From Auraticoccus monumenti (lineage in GTDB: Bacteria > Actinomycetota > Actinomycetes > Propionibacteriales > Propionibacteriaceae), in contig NZ_LT629688.1 in NCBI RefSeq assembly GCF_900101785.1, positions 744,001-808,000 of the forward strand: a stretch of 64,000 nucleotides of DNA. Direction: 5' to 3'. Below the pieces are notes generated by a model. That model ran no database searches and was not told the DNA's origin. It saw only the letters and a program-made list of their open reading frames with translations. Position numbers and translations under genes: made by a program. Positions 42,487-50,476 of the stretch are shown in pieces (position 1 is the stretch's first letter; each line of letters starts with the position of its first letter).

Positions 42487-43413
42487 TCAGACGTGCAGGT
42501 GCGGCTCGACCAGCTCGACGTAGCGGCGGGCCAGGGTGGCCACCACGTCGGCGCCCGGGGCGGCCCAGACGTCGGCGTTGAAGATCTCCACCTCGACGTC
42601 GCCGGTGTAGCCGGCCTCGGCCACCCAGCGGCTGAAGGAGGCGAAGTCGACGTGACCGTCGCCCATCATCCCCCGCGCCAGCAGGGTGTCGGCCGGCAGC
42701 GGGGTGATCCAGTCGCAGACCTGGTAGCTGACGATGCGCTCGCCGGCCCGCAGCACCTGCTCGCGGACACCGGGCTCCCACCACAGGTGGAAGGTGTCGA
42801 CCACCACGCCGACCTGCTGCGGGGTGAACCGCTCGGCGATGTCCAGCGCCTGGGCCAGGGTGGAGAGCACCCCGCGGTCGGCGGCGTAGATCGGGTTCAT
42901 CGGCTCGATGCCGAGGACCACGCCGCGGCTCTCCGCCTCCGGCACCAGCCGCTCGATCGCGGCGGCGGCCCGCTCGCGCGCGGCGAGCAGGTCCCGGTCG
43001 CCCTCGGGCAGCCCGCCGGGGACCAGCACGAGGGTGGCCGCGCCCAGGGCGGCGGTCTCCTCCAGCGCCCGGACGTTCTCCGCGTGGGCACGCTCGACCG
43101 CGTCGGGGTCGGAGACGGTGAAGAAGCCGCCCCGGCAGACCGAGGACACCCGCAGCCCGGACTCCTGGACCCAGCGCACCGCCGTGTCCAGGCCGACCTC
43201 GGCCACCGGCTCGCGCCACAGCCCGATGCTCGGCAGCCCCGCGGCCAGGCAGCCGTCGATCGCCTCGCGCAGCGACCAGCCCGCGGTGGTGCGCTGGTTC
43301 AGCGACAGCCGGCCCAGCCGCGGGTCACCGGGTCCGGGGGTCGCCACCCGGGCGGGCTGCCCGCTGGGGACGTCCACCGCACCCGGCCCACCCGTCCGGT
43401 CCACCTCACTCAC
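42487..43413 (-). CDS. sugar phosphate isomerase/epimerase (AP-endonuclease-2 TIM barrel)
   Basis: A 308-residue TIM-barrel protein of the xylose-isomerase-like family. RLSLNQRTTAGWSLREAIDG is a typical start, and LVLVPGGLPEGDR, VVLGIEPMNPIY, VGVVVDTFHLWWEPG, GHVDFASF and GDVEVEIFN carry the Glu, Asp, His and Glu residues that bind a divalent metal. It is probably an isomerase or epimerase of a keto-sugar or inositol-type intermediate. GTG 43413 follows GGGGAGG. It lies downstream of DUF993 and Gfo/Idh genes, with a family C palindrome in between, which may separate transcripts. Confidence 0.88.
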   Translation of the reverse strand: MSEVDRTGGPGAVDVPSGQPARVATPGPGDPRLGRLSLNQRTTAGWSLREAIDGCLAAGLPSIGLWREPVAEVGLDTAVRWVQESGLRVSSVCRGGFFTVSDPDAVERAHAENVRALEETAALGAATLVLVPGGLPEGDRDLLAARERAAAAIERLVPEAESRGVVLGIEPMNPIYAADRGVLSTLAQALDIAERFTPQQVGVVVDTFHLWWEPGVREQVLRAGERIVSYQVCDWITPLPADTLLARGMMGDGHVDFASFSRWVAEAGYTGDVEVEIFNADVWAAPGADVVATLARRYVELVEPHLHV

Positions 43414-43440
43414 CGCGAACCTCCCCGGCCAGCCGGAACC

Positions 43441-43512
43441 CACGTTGCCCCGCCTGCACCCACGTCGCCCCGCCTACAGGCGGGGCAGAGTGCCCGGAAA
43501 GGGGGCGAAGTG
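43441..43512. repeat. dispersed palindrome family C, copy 2
   Basis: A 72-bp nested palindrome. The outer arms are CACGTTGCCCC (43441-43451) and GGGGCGAAGTG (43502-43512, two mismatches), and the centre is GCCCCGCCTACAGGCGGGGC (43467-43486). It lies in the 165-bp gap between the DUF993 and TIM-barrel genes. The other copy is at 33843-33914. Confidence 0.85.
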
Positions 43513-43578
43513 GGAGAAACGGAGCCGGGAGGGAGGGCCCAGGAAGAGGGGCCGGGAAGGGAAGCTGGGCGGAGGCGG

Positions 43579-44742
43579 TCACGGGCGGAGACCGGCCAGG
43601 TCGAGGACCAGCTGCATCCGCCGGGCGGCCAGGTCGGGGTCGGGGAGCAGGCGGGCGTGGTTGGCCAGCTCGAAGACGCGCGCCAGGTGGATCGGCGAGC
43701 GCGCCGACTGCAGACCGCCGACCATCGCGAAGCCCTCCTGCAGGCCGGAGAGCCAGGAGATGAAGGCGATGCCGGTCTTGTAGTGGAAGGTCGGCGCCTC
43801 GAAGACCGTCCGCGACAGCTCCAGGGTCGGCTCCATCTCGGCCCGGTAGGTCTCGACGTCCCCCGTCTCCAGCGCGGTCAGCGCCGCCGAGGCCGCCGGG
43901 GCGATGGCGGCGAAGGCCCCGAGCAGGGCGTCGGAGTGGTGGGTGCCGTCACCCTCGATCAGCTCGGGGTAGTTGAAGTCGTCGCCGGTGTAGAGCCGGA
44001 CGCCCTCGGGGAGCGCCGCCCGGAGCCCGAGCTCGTGCTCGGCCGACAGCAGCGACACCTTGACCCCGTCGACCTTGTCGGCGTGCTCGCGGACCAGGCC
44101 GAGGAAGGTCTCGGTGGCCACGGTGACGTCGTCGCTGCCCCAGTAGCCGGCCAGGTTCGGGTCGAAGACCTCCCCCAGCCAGTGCAGCACCACCGGCTCG
44201 GCGACCTGGCCGAGGATGGTGGCGTAGACCCCGAGGTAGTCCTCGGCGCTCCGGGCGGCGGCGGCCAGGTGGCGGGAGGCCATCACGATGACCTGCGAGC
44301 CGGCGGCCTCGACGTGGGCGACCTGCTCCAGGTAGGCCTGGGTGACCTGCTCCAGCGGCACCACGACGCCCGTGGCCAGGTGGTCGGTGCCGGCGCCGGA
44401 GGCGATCCGGGCGCCGTGCTCGCGGGCCTGGGCGGCGCTGCGGGTGATCAGCTCCGCGGCAGCCGGCCAGTCCAGACCCATGTTGCGCTGCGCGGTGTCC
44501 ATCGCCTCCGCGACCCCCAGGCCGTGGGAGAAGAGGTGCCGGCGGAAGGCCAGCGTGGCCTCCCAGTCGACCCCGGCCGCCGCACCGGGGACGTTGTCGG
44601 CGTAGGGGTCGGTGATGACGTGGGCCGCGGCGAAGGCGATCCGGCTGGTGTGCGGCGTCGGGTGCGGGGCCCAGGCCCGCGGCTCGGCCAGCTCGACCGC
44701 GCGCCAGGTCCCGTCGGCGGCGGGGAGGCGGATGCTGCTCAC
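43579..44742 (-). CDS. DUF993 family (dihydrodipicolinate synthase-like) protein
   Basis: A 387-residue protein of DUF993, an uncharacterised family thought to adopt a TIM barrel like DapA-type aldolases. SRIAFAAAHVITDPYADNVP, IASGAGTDHLATG, VVLHWLGEVFDPNLAGYWGS and VDGVKVSLLSAEHE are conserved stretches. The lysine in DGVKVSLL is a candidate Schiff-base residue (inferred). The GTG overlaps the stop of the Gfo/Idh gene by 4 nt (GTGA). It probably performs an aldol or dehydratase step in the cluster's sugar pathway. Confidence 0.85.
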   Translation of the reverse strand: MSSIRLPAADGTWRAVELAEPRAWAPHPTPHTSRIAFAAAHVITDPYADNVPGAAAGVDWEATLAFRRHLFSHGLGVAEAMDTAQRNMGLDWPAAAELITRSAAQAREHGARIASGAGTDHLATGVVVPLEQVTQAYLEQVAHVEAAGSQVIVMASRHLAAAARSAEDYLGVYATILGQVAEPVVLHWLGEVFDPNLAGYWGSDDVTVATETFLGLVREHADKVDGVKVSLLSAEHELGLRAALPEGVRLYTGDDFNYPELIEGDGTHHSDALLGAFAAIAPAASAALTALETGDVETYRAEMEPTLELSRTVFEAPTFHYKTGIAFISWLSGLQEGFAMVGGLQSARSPIHLARVFELANHARLLPDPDLAARRMQLVLDLAGLRP

Positions 44743-45896
44743 GCCCGGCCCCCGAACTGCTCGATCTCGACCCGACGGCCCTCGCCGGAGGACTGCAGCC
44801 CGGCGTCGACCAGCTGCAGCCCACGGACGCCGGCGGCCAGGTCGTAGGGGTGCTTGCGGCCGGCGTCGATGTCGGTCAGGAACTGCTCCCACTGGGCCCG
44901 GAAGCCGTTGGTGAACTCGGTGTTGTCCGGGATCTGGTCCCACTGGCTGGGGAAGTCCTGGTCGGTGGGCAGGTCGGGGTTCCAGACCGGCTTGGGGGTC
45001 TGCACCCGGTGCTGGACCTTGCAGCCGAACAGCCCGGCGACGGCCGAGCCGTGGGTGCCGTCCACCTGGAACTCCACCAGCTCGCCGCGGTCGACGCGGA
45101 CGGCCCAGGAGGAGTTGACCTGGGCGATGATCCCGCCCTCGAGCTCGAAGATGCCGTAGGCGGCGTCGTCGGCGGTGGCGGTGTACTTCTGGCCCTGCTC
45201 GTCCCAGCGCTCGGGGATGTGGGTGACGGCCTTGGCGGTGACCGCCTCGACCCGGCCGAACAGGTTCTCCATCACGTAGTTCCAGTGGCAGAACATGTCC
45301 AGCACCATGCCGCCGCCGTCCTCGGCGCGGTAGTTCCAGCTGGGTCGCTGGGCCGGGATGATGTCGCCCTCGAAGACCCAGTAGCCGAACTCGCCGCGCA
45401 CCGAGAGGATGCGGCCGAAGAAGCCGGCGTCGATCAGCCGCTTCAGCTTGAGCAGACCGGGCAGGTACAGCTTGTCGTGCACCACGCCGGAGGTGATCCC
45501 GGCGGCCTCGGCGGCCTCGACCAGCTCGATGCCGTCGGCGACGGACTCCGCGATCGGCTTCTCGGTGAAGACGTGCTTGCCCCTCGCCATCGCCTTGAGC
45601 AGGGCCTCCTTGCGCCCCGAGGTCATCTGGGAGTCGAAGTAGACGCTCGCGGTCTCGTCGGCCAGGGCGGCGTCGAGGTCGGTGGTCCACTCGGCGATGC
45701 CGTGGTCGGCGGCGATGCGGCTCACCTTGTCGGCGTTGCGGCCCACGATCACCGGCTCGACCAGGATCCGGTCGCCGTCGGGGAGCACGATCCCGCCGTC
45801 GTCGCGGATGGCCAGGATGGAGCGCAGCAGGTGCTGGCGGTAGCCCATCCGTCCCGTGATGCCGTTCATGACGATCCTGATGGTGCGTTCGGCCAT
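44739..45896 (-). CDS. Gfo/Idh/MocA family oxidoreductase
   Basis: A 385-residue NAD(P)-dependent sugar dehydrogenase. The N-terminal Rossmann domain carries NGITGRMGYRQH and the family motif FTEKPIAES, with the Lys-Pro pair. The C-terminal alpha/beta domain has DGGGMVLDMFCHWNYVMENL, in which Asp and His of DMFCHW are the likely catalytic pair. Members oxidise or epimerise inositol or sugar acids. AAAGGAG precedes the ATG. It heads a transcript with DUF993 and possibly the TIM-barrel gene, and faces a LacI gene across a perfect palindrome. Confidence 0.93.
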   Translation of the reverse strand: MAERTIRIVMNGITGRMGYRQHLLRSILAIRDDGGIVLPDGDRILVEPVIVGRNADKVSRIAADHGIAEWTTDLDAALADETASVYFDSQMTSGRKEALLKAMARGKHVFTEKPIAESVADGIELVEAAEAAGITSGVVHDKLYLPGLLKLKRLIDAGFFGRILSVRGEFGYWVFEGDIIPAQRPSWNYRAEDGGGMVLDMFCHWNYVMENLFGRVEAVTAKAVTHIPERWDEQGQKYTATADDAAYGIFELEGGIIAQVNSSWAVRVDRGELVEFQVDGTHGSAVAGLFGCKVQHRVQTPKPVWNPDLPTDQDFPSQWDQIPDNTEFTNGFRAQWEQFLTDIDAGRKHPYDLAAGVRGLQLVDAGLQSSGEGRRVEIEQFGGRA

Positions 45897-45910
45897 GCTT
45901 CGCTCCTTTG

Positions 45911-45937
45911 CTCAAGCGCTGTCCGCAAGCGCTTGCG
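45911..45937. promoter_or_regulatory. LacI-type operator in the divergent gap
   Basis: CGCAAGCGCTTGCG (45924-45937) is a perfect 14-bp palindrome with the central CG typical of LacI/GalR operators, preceded by a second half-like CTCAAGCGCT (45911-45920). It lies between the divergent Gfo/Idh and LacI genes, just ahead of the Gfo/Idh ribosome binding site. Confidence 0.82.
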
Positions 45938-46017
45938 TTATGGTAGGCAGAGAGGGCTGGGCGTGGCAACCACCCCGGACAGAGACGATTCGCACCCCGT
46001 CCCCGGAGGTCAGCCTG

Positions 46018-47055
46018 ATGGAGCCCGCCCCCACGACCCGGCTGGACGACGTCGCCCGGGCCCTCGGGGTGTCGGCAGCCACCGTCTCACGGGCACTCAG
46101 CGGCAAGGCGGGGGTCAGCACCCAGCTGGCCGAGCGGGTCCGCGAGACCGCGCGCTCGATGGGCTACGTGGCCAACGAGCACGCCCGGTCGCTGGCCGGT
46201 GGGACCAGCAGCGTGGTCGGGCTGGTGGTCCACGAGATCGGCGACCCGTACTTCACCGAGATCGCCGGCGGCCTGGTGGAGGCGGCGGAGGAGCACGACC
46301 TGCTGGTCCAGGTCTGCCACGCCGGTCGCGACCCCGGCCGCGAGCTCAAGCAGGTGCGCACGCTCGTGGCCCACGGCGTGCGGGCCATCGTGCTGGCCGG
46401 CTCGGGCCACACCGACCCCGAGGTCGAGGCCGGTGTCCGGGCCACCCTGGAGGGCTACACCGTGCGCGGCGGGCGGGTGGTGGTGATCGGACGGCGCCAC
46501 CTCGACAGCGACGCGCTGGGCCCGGACAACACCGGCGCCGGGGCCGCTCTCGCCCGGCACCTGCACGACCTCGGCCACCGCCGGGTGGTGGTGCTGTCCG
46601 GTCCGTCCTGGCTGACCACCGTCGAGGACCGCCTGAGCGGGATCCGCTCGGTGCTGGACGCCCGCGGCGACGTCGACCTGCAGGTGCTGGAGACCGACTT
46701 CACCCGCGACGGGGCCGCCGCGGCGGCGCTCACCGCGCTGGAGCGCTGGCCGGCCACCACCGCCGTGCTGGCCCTCAACGACGCGATGGCCATCGGCGTG
46801 CTGGACTCGCTGCGCCGCCGGGGCGTGGACGTCCCGGGGCAGGTGTCGGTGGTGGGGTTCGACGACGTCGCCGTGGCCGCCCAACTCTCACCCAGCCTGA
46901 CCACCACCCGCTTCCCGCTGGCCGACATGGGCCGCGAGGCCCTCGACCTCGTGCTCGCCCCTCCCGGCGCGAGCCCGCGCCGGCGTCGCATCGACCACGA
47001 GCTGGTCGTGCGGGAGTCCACCGCACCACCCCCGACCGACCACCACCAGGAGTGA
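46018..47055 (+). CDS. LacI family transcriptional regulator
   Basis: A 345-residue repressor. The helix-turn-helix (TRLDDVARALGVSAATVSRALSG) and hinge (YVANEHARSLAGGTSSVVGL) are followed by a two-lobed sensor domain with GPDNTGAGAALARHLHDLGH and VSVVGFDDVAVAAQLSPSLT. GGAGGT lies 8 nt before the ATG. It is probably autoregulated and controls the divergent Gfo/Idh-DUF993 genes through the palindrome at 45924-45937. The downstream ThuA gene starts 3 nt after its stop and is co-transcribed. Confidence 0.94.
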   Translation: MEPAPTTRLDDVARALGVSAATVSRALSGKAGVSTQLAERVRETARSMGYVANEHARSLAGGTSSVVGLVVHEIGDPYFTEIAGGLVEAAEEHDLLVQVCHAGRDPGRELKQVRTLVAHGVRAIVLAGSGHTDPEVEAGVRATLEGYTVRGGRVVVIGRRHLDSDALGPDNTGAGAALARHLHDLGHRRVVVLSGPSWLTTVEDRLSGIRSVLDARGDVDLQVLETDFTRDGAAAAALTALERWPATTAVLALNDAMAIGVLDSLRRRGVDVPGQVSVVGFDDVAVAAQLSPSLTTTRFPLADMGREALDLVLAPPGASPRRRRIDHELVVRESTAPPPTDHHQE

Positions 47056-47057
47056 AC

Positions 47058-47756
47058 GTGCCCTCAGCCATCGTCGTCAGCGGGTCCGGTCGTTGGGCCG
47101 ACCCCTGGCACCCCTTCCCCGAGACCTCCGAGCGGCTGCGCGGGGCGGTGGCCGCGGCCGGTGTCGACGTCGAGGTCCGCGAGGACGTCGAGGACGCGCT
47201 GGTGGGGCTGCCCGAGGTCGACCTGCTGGTGCTCAACGTCGGCGACCCGGACGGCCCGGACCCCGACGTCCCCGCCGAGCAGCTGCCCGAGCGCCCGACG
47301 ATGCCGGTGGTGGAGGCCGCGGTGTCGTCCCTGCACGCCCACCTGGACCGAGGCGGGGCGCTGCTGGCGGTGCACTCGAGCACCACCGCGCTGGGGTCCT
47401 TCGGGGGCTGGTCCCGGGCGATCGGCGGGCACTGGGTGCGGGGCAGGACGATGCACCCGGAGCACTCGGACTGCACCATCGACGTCCACACCGACGCCCA
47501 CCCGGTGACCACCGGGCTGTCCGACATCGAGGTCAGCGACGAGCGCTACAGCTGGCTGCACACCGAGGACGACATCACCGTGCTGGGCGACCACACCCAC
47601 GCCGGTGAGCGGCACCCGATGATCTGGGTCCGCGAGCAGGGCGCCGGCCGCGTCCTCTACGACGGGCTGGGCCACGACGCGCGCTCCTACGACTCCCCCG
47701 GCCACCAGCAGCTGCTGGCCCAGGGCATCGCCTGGCTGCTGGGAACTACGGGGTAG
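47058..47756 (+). CDS. ThuA-like domain protein
   Basis: A 232-residue class I glutamine amidotransferase-like protein of the ThuA (trehalose utilisation) family. The core is VDLLVLNVGDPDG, GGALLAVHSSTTALGSF (where a nucleophile cysteine would be found in true amidotransferases), IGGHWVRGRTMHPEHS and GAGRVLYDGLGHDARSYDS. The absence of the cysteine is normal for ThuA. It is proposed in other species to take part in trehalose or keto-sugar use. GGAG precedes the GTG, 3 nt after the LacI stop. Confidence 0.9.
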   Translation: MPSAIVVSGSGRWADPWHPFPETSERLRGAVAAAGVDVEVREDVEDALVGLPEVDLLVLNVGDPDGPDPDVPAEQLPERPTMPVVEAAVSSLHAHLDRGGALLAVHSSTTALGSFGGWSRAIGGHWVRGRTMHPEHSDCTIDVHTDAHPVTTGLSDIEVSDERYSWLHTEDDITVLGDHTHAGERHPMIWVREQGAGRVLYDGLGHDARSYDSPGHQQLLAQGIAWLLGTTG

Positions 47757-47893
47757 ACGGCTGTCGCCCTGTGGATCTTGAAACCGGACCCTGATAGCTA
47801 ACAAGGGCGTTGTGCAACTGAGACCTGAGCGTTACGCAGTCGTGTCCATCAGGACCTCGAACTCGTGCCAAGATTTCGTCCGACTGACAGACC

Positions 47894-47899
47894 TATAAC
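47894..47899 (+). promoter_or_regulatory. -10 box (TATAAC) of the DUF4190 gene
   Basis: CTATAACT is an unusually AT-rich -10 for this genome, 25 nt before the ATG at 47925. GAAGGA serves as ribosome binding site. It belongs to the lower-GC stretch 47757-48960. Confidence 0.5.
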
Positions 47900-47924
47900 T
47901 GTCGGCTGTCGAAGGATCTTTCTC

Positions 47925-48788
47925 ATGGCTTCTCAGTCCCCCAACGAACCTACAGGCCCCCAGGCCCCGTACCAGGGCCCGCCCGGACCTGCAACTGCAG
48001 CCAAGAACGGCCTTGGGACGGCCGCGCTTGTGCTCGGCATCCTCGCGCTCATCGGCAGTTTCATTCCTGGCCTCGGTATCGCGTCGATTCCGATGGGTCT
48101 CCTCGGTGTCATCCTCGCAATCCTGGGCCTCTCCCGCATCAAGAAGGGTCTGGCGAACAACCGGGGGGCGTCGATTGCAGGTCTGATCCTCTCGGCTCTC
48201 GCCGTCGTGGTCGCCATCATCGTCACCGCCATCAGCGCAGCATTCCTTGATGCGGTCAACGAGACAGTCGAGGACTCGGGGACGTCCGAGGTCACTCCGG
48301 AGGCGCCCAGCGACGAGCCGACCGAGGGAGCAAGTGAGGAGGCCAGTGACCAGTCCAGCGAGACGGAGTCCGCCCCAGCCGATGAGGCTGAACAGTTCCC
48401 GGGACAGACGGCAGATGACGTCGTCGTCGAGGCGGGCCAGCCCGTCAACGTGGCGGGCGCGACGGTCACTTCTGCGCCTCTTGAGGAGGAGAGTGACGAC
48501 ACTGGTTCCGAGTACTTGTGCACCGTTGTGGACTACGTGAACGACTCCGATGAGCAGCTCTCCTACAATAGTTTCGACTGGCAGCTGCAGAATCCTCAAG
48601 GCAACATCGTCATGTCCGCCTTCACTATTCGGGACGACCAGCTGGAGTCCGGCGAGCTTGCCCCGGGTGGCGAGGTCTCAGGTGAGGTGTGCTTCGACGC
48701 CACCGGCGACTCCGGTCAGCACGTGGTGCTCACACAGCCCTTCATCAGCTTGTCCAATGATCGCGGGGCTTGGCTCAACGAGTTGTGA
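47925..48788 (+). CDS. DUF4190 membrane protein with DUF4352-like C-terminal domain
   Basis: A 287-residue protein. A Pro/Gln-rich cytoplasmic tail (1-26) is followed by two transmembrane segments at about 30-60 and 80-110 (DUF4190: GTAALVLGILALIGSFIPGL, IASIPMGLLGVILAILGLSR), an acidic Ser/Glu/Asp-rich linker (115-170), and an extracellular beta domain (VVEAGQPVNVAGATVTSAPL, YLCTVVDYVNDSDEQLSYNS) like the DUF4352 immunoglobulin-type fold. Codon usage is less GC-rich than that of its neighbours (ATT, AAT, TCT and TTG codons), suggesting recent transfer. Function unknown. Confidence 0.85.
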   Translation: MASQSPNEPTGPQAPYQGPPGPATAAKNGLGTAALVLGILALIGSFIPGLGIASIPMGLLGVILAILGLSRIKKGLANNRGASIAGLILSALAVVVAIIVTAISAAFLDAVNETVEDSGTSEVTPEAPSDEPTEGASEEASDQSSETESAPADEAEQFPGQTADDVVVEAGQPVNVAGATVTSAPLEEESDDTGSEYLCTVVDYVNDSDEQLSYNSFDWQLQNPQGNIVMSAFTIRDDQLESGELAPGGEVSGEVCFDATGDSGQHVVLTQPFISLSNDRGAWLNEL

Positions 48789-48804
48789 CAGACGCGACCT
48801 GCGG

Positions 48805-48851
48805 CTCCGCCGCCAGCGCCCGGATTGTCGATGATTGCGCTGGCGGCGGAG
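48805..48851 (+). terminator. 15-bp perfect stem hairpin after the DUF4190 gene
   Basis: CTCCGCCGCCAGCGC (48805-48819) pairs perfectly with GCGCTGGCGGCGGAG (48837-48851) around a 17-nt loop, 17 nt after the stop codon, and is followed by TTTCG. A strong intrinsic terminator candidate. Confidence 0.82.
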
Positions 48852-48988
48852 TTTCGCGAACGGTATCGCCGAGGCCTGCGTCTGAGGCGATGGTTCGATT
48901 GGCCGCAGAGCTAGCTTGAGCGGGCGCGTGTGCCCAGACGTCCTGCGGGTAGACGTCGGAGGAACCCCCTGCTGACGAGGAGCCCCGC

Positions 48989-49885
48989 ATGATTGACGAC
49001 CAGTACGCCTTCGACGACCCGACCAAGCGCTACGCCGGTATCGACACCTCCGAGCAGTCCCAGGACGGGCCGGGGCTGGACAGCAAGCTGGAGCAGCACG
49101 CCGACCTGGGTGAGAAGAGCTACCGCGGCTCGGGACGCCTGACCGGTCGCCGCGCCCTGATCACCGGGGCCGACTCCGGCATCGGCGGGGCCACCGCGAT
49201 CGCCTTCGCCCGCGAGGGCGCGGACGTGGTGCTGTCCTACCTGCCGGAGGAGGAGAGCGACGCCCAGCGCATCGCCGGGCTGATCCGCGACGCCGGCCGC
49301 ACCGCGGTGACCGCGCCCGGTGACATCACCGACGCCGCGTTCTGCCAGAGCCTGGTGGACACCACGGTCAGCGAGCTGGGTGGCATCGACATCCTGGTGG
49401 CCAACGCCGGCAAGCAGCAGCACGTGGAGGAGATCGCCGACCTCACCGACGAGCAGATCGAGGAGACGTTCCGCACCAACGTCTTCGCCACGATCTGGCT
49501 GTCCAGGGCCGCAGCGGCCGAGATGCCCCCCGGCTCGACGATCATCGCCACCTCCTCGATCCAGGCCTACCAGCCGTCGCCGAACCTGCTGGACTACGCC
49601 GCCACCAAGGCCGCCATCAACAACTTCTGCAAGGGCCTGGCCCAGCAGCTCGCGCCCCGGGGTATCAGGGTGAACGTGGTCGCCCCCGGCCCGGTGTGGA
49701 CCCCGCTGCAGGCCGCCGGCGGTCAGCCGCCGGAGGAGCTGGACGAGTTCGGCGACTCGACCCCGCTGGGACGTCCGGGTCAGCCGGCCGAGCTGGCTCC
49801 GGCCTTCGTCTTCCTGGCCTCGGGTGAGTCCAGCTACGTCGTGGGTGAGACGCTGCACGTCAACGGCGGCTCGCCGACCCCGTGA
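48989..49885 (+). CDS. SDR family oxidoreductase (YhdF/YgfF-like general stress type)
   Basis: A 298-residue short-chain dehydrogenase with an extended N-terminus of about 45 residues, typical of the YhdF/YghA group. The cofactor motif is TGADSGIGGATA, then VANAGKQQ, the catalytic Ser in ATSSIQAY and YAATK. VNVVAPGPVWTPLQAAGGQP and VVGETLHVNGGSPTP are characteristic of this stress-related sub-family. GAGGAG precedes the ATG. A small DUF4235 gene follows by 53 bp. The substrate is unknown; homologues are often induced by osmotic or oxidative stress. Confidence 0.92.
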   Translation: MIDDQYAFDDPTKRYAGIDTSEQSQDGPGLDSKLEQHADLGEKSYRGSGRLTGRRALITGADSGIGGATAIAFAREGADVVLSYLPEEESDAQRIAGLIRDAGRTAVTAPGDITDAAFCQSLVDTTVSELGGIDILVANAGKQQHVEEIADLTDEQIEETFRTNVFATIWLSRAAAAEMPPGSTIIATSSIQAYQPSPNLLDYAATKAAINNFCKGLAQQLAPRGIRVNVVAPGPVWTPLQAAGGQPPEELDEFGDSTPLGRPGQPAELAPAFVFLASGESSYVVGETLHVNGGSPTP

Positions 49886-49938
49886 CGACCGGCTCACGCC
49901 ACCGGGCCGCCGCCCGGCACCAGAGAGAGGATGTCCCC

Positions 49939-50211
49939 GTGGGAAAGCTCGCGACCATCGCCTACCGCCCGATCGGCCTGGCCAGCGGCCTGGCCGCCGG
50001 AGCGCTGTCGGGCATCGTGTTCAAGCAGATCTGGAAGCGCGTCGCCGACGAGGAGGACGCACCGGGCGCCCTGCAGTCGGAGTACTCCTTCGGCCACGTC
50101 ATCCTGGCCGCCGCGCTGCAGGGCATGATCTTCGCCGCGGTCAAGGCCGCGGTGGACCGGGCCGGGGCCAAGGGCTTCCAGCGCATCACCGGTTTCTGGC
50201 CGGGGAAGTAG
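49939..50211 (+). CDS. DUF4235 small membrane protein
   Basis: A 90-residue protein of DUF4235. Two hydrophobic segments (IAYRPIGLASGLAAGALSGI and HVILAAALQGMIFAAVKAAV) flank a conserved polar loop (FKQIWKRVADEEDAPGALQS). The ending QRITGFWPGK is typical. It is widespread in actinobacteria and without a known role, though often near stress or cell-envelope genes. GTG 49939 has GAGAGG upstream. It probably belongs to the SDR transcript, which ends at the hairpin at 50230-50256. Confidence 0.9.
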   Translation: MGKLATIAYRPIGLASGLAAGALSGIVFKQIWKRVADEEDAPGALQSEYSFGHVILAAALQGMIFAAVKAAVDRAGAKGFQRITGFWPGK

Positions 50212-50229
50212 GCCAGGGCTGACCGCACG

Positions 50230-50256
50230 ACCGGGCACCCGCTCCGGGTGCCCGGT
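50230..50256 (+). terminator. 12-bp stem hairpin after DUF4235
   Basis: ACCGGGCACCCG (50230-50241) pairs perfectly with CGGGTGCCCGGT (50245-50256) around a 3-nt loop, 18 nt after the stop. It lies between convergent genes and could work in both directions. The rest of the gap to 50476 shows no gene. Confidence 0.75.
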
Positions 50257-50476
50257 ACCGGGGGAGGCGACGAGGCACGTCCTCCGCCTCGTCCCGTCGC
50301 CGAAGAACTGTCGTGCGAGCACGCGGACGGCGATGCGGGTCGGCGTGCGGCGTGGGCAGGGACGTCCCCCCCGAAGACCGGCCGGGGTCGAGGCGTTCCT
50401 GCCTGCGCACGGCACCGTGTGCACCTCACAGGATCCGACTGGCCACCTCGGACGAGGATCGTGCAGCGGTAAGGAG

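Noticed and set aside
42493-44847. Long open frame on the plus strand across the TIM-barrel and DUF993 genes
   Set aside because: It crosses two real genes and the family C palindrome, and its translation is a repetitive composition artefact.
47757-47924. Possible tRNA or integration site at the edge of the low-GC stretch
   Set aside because: I could not form a cloverleaf with a TTCGA-type T arm, and no direct repeats flank the island.
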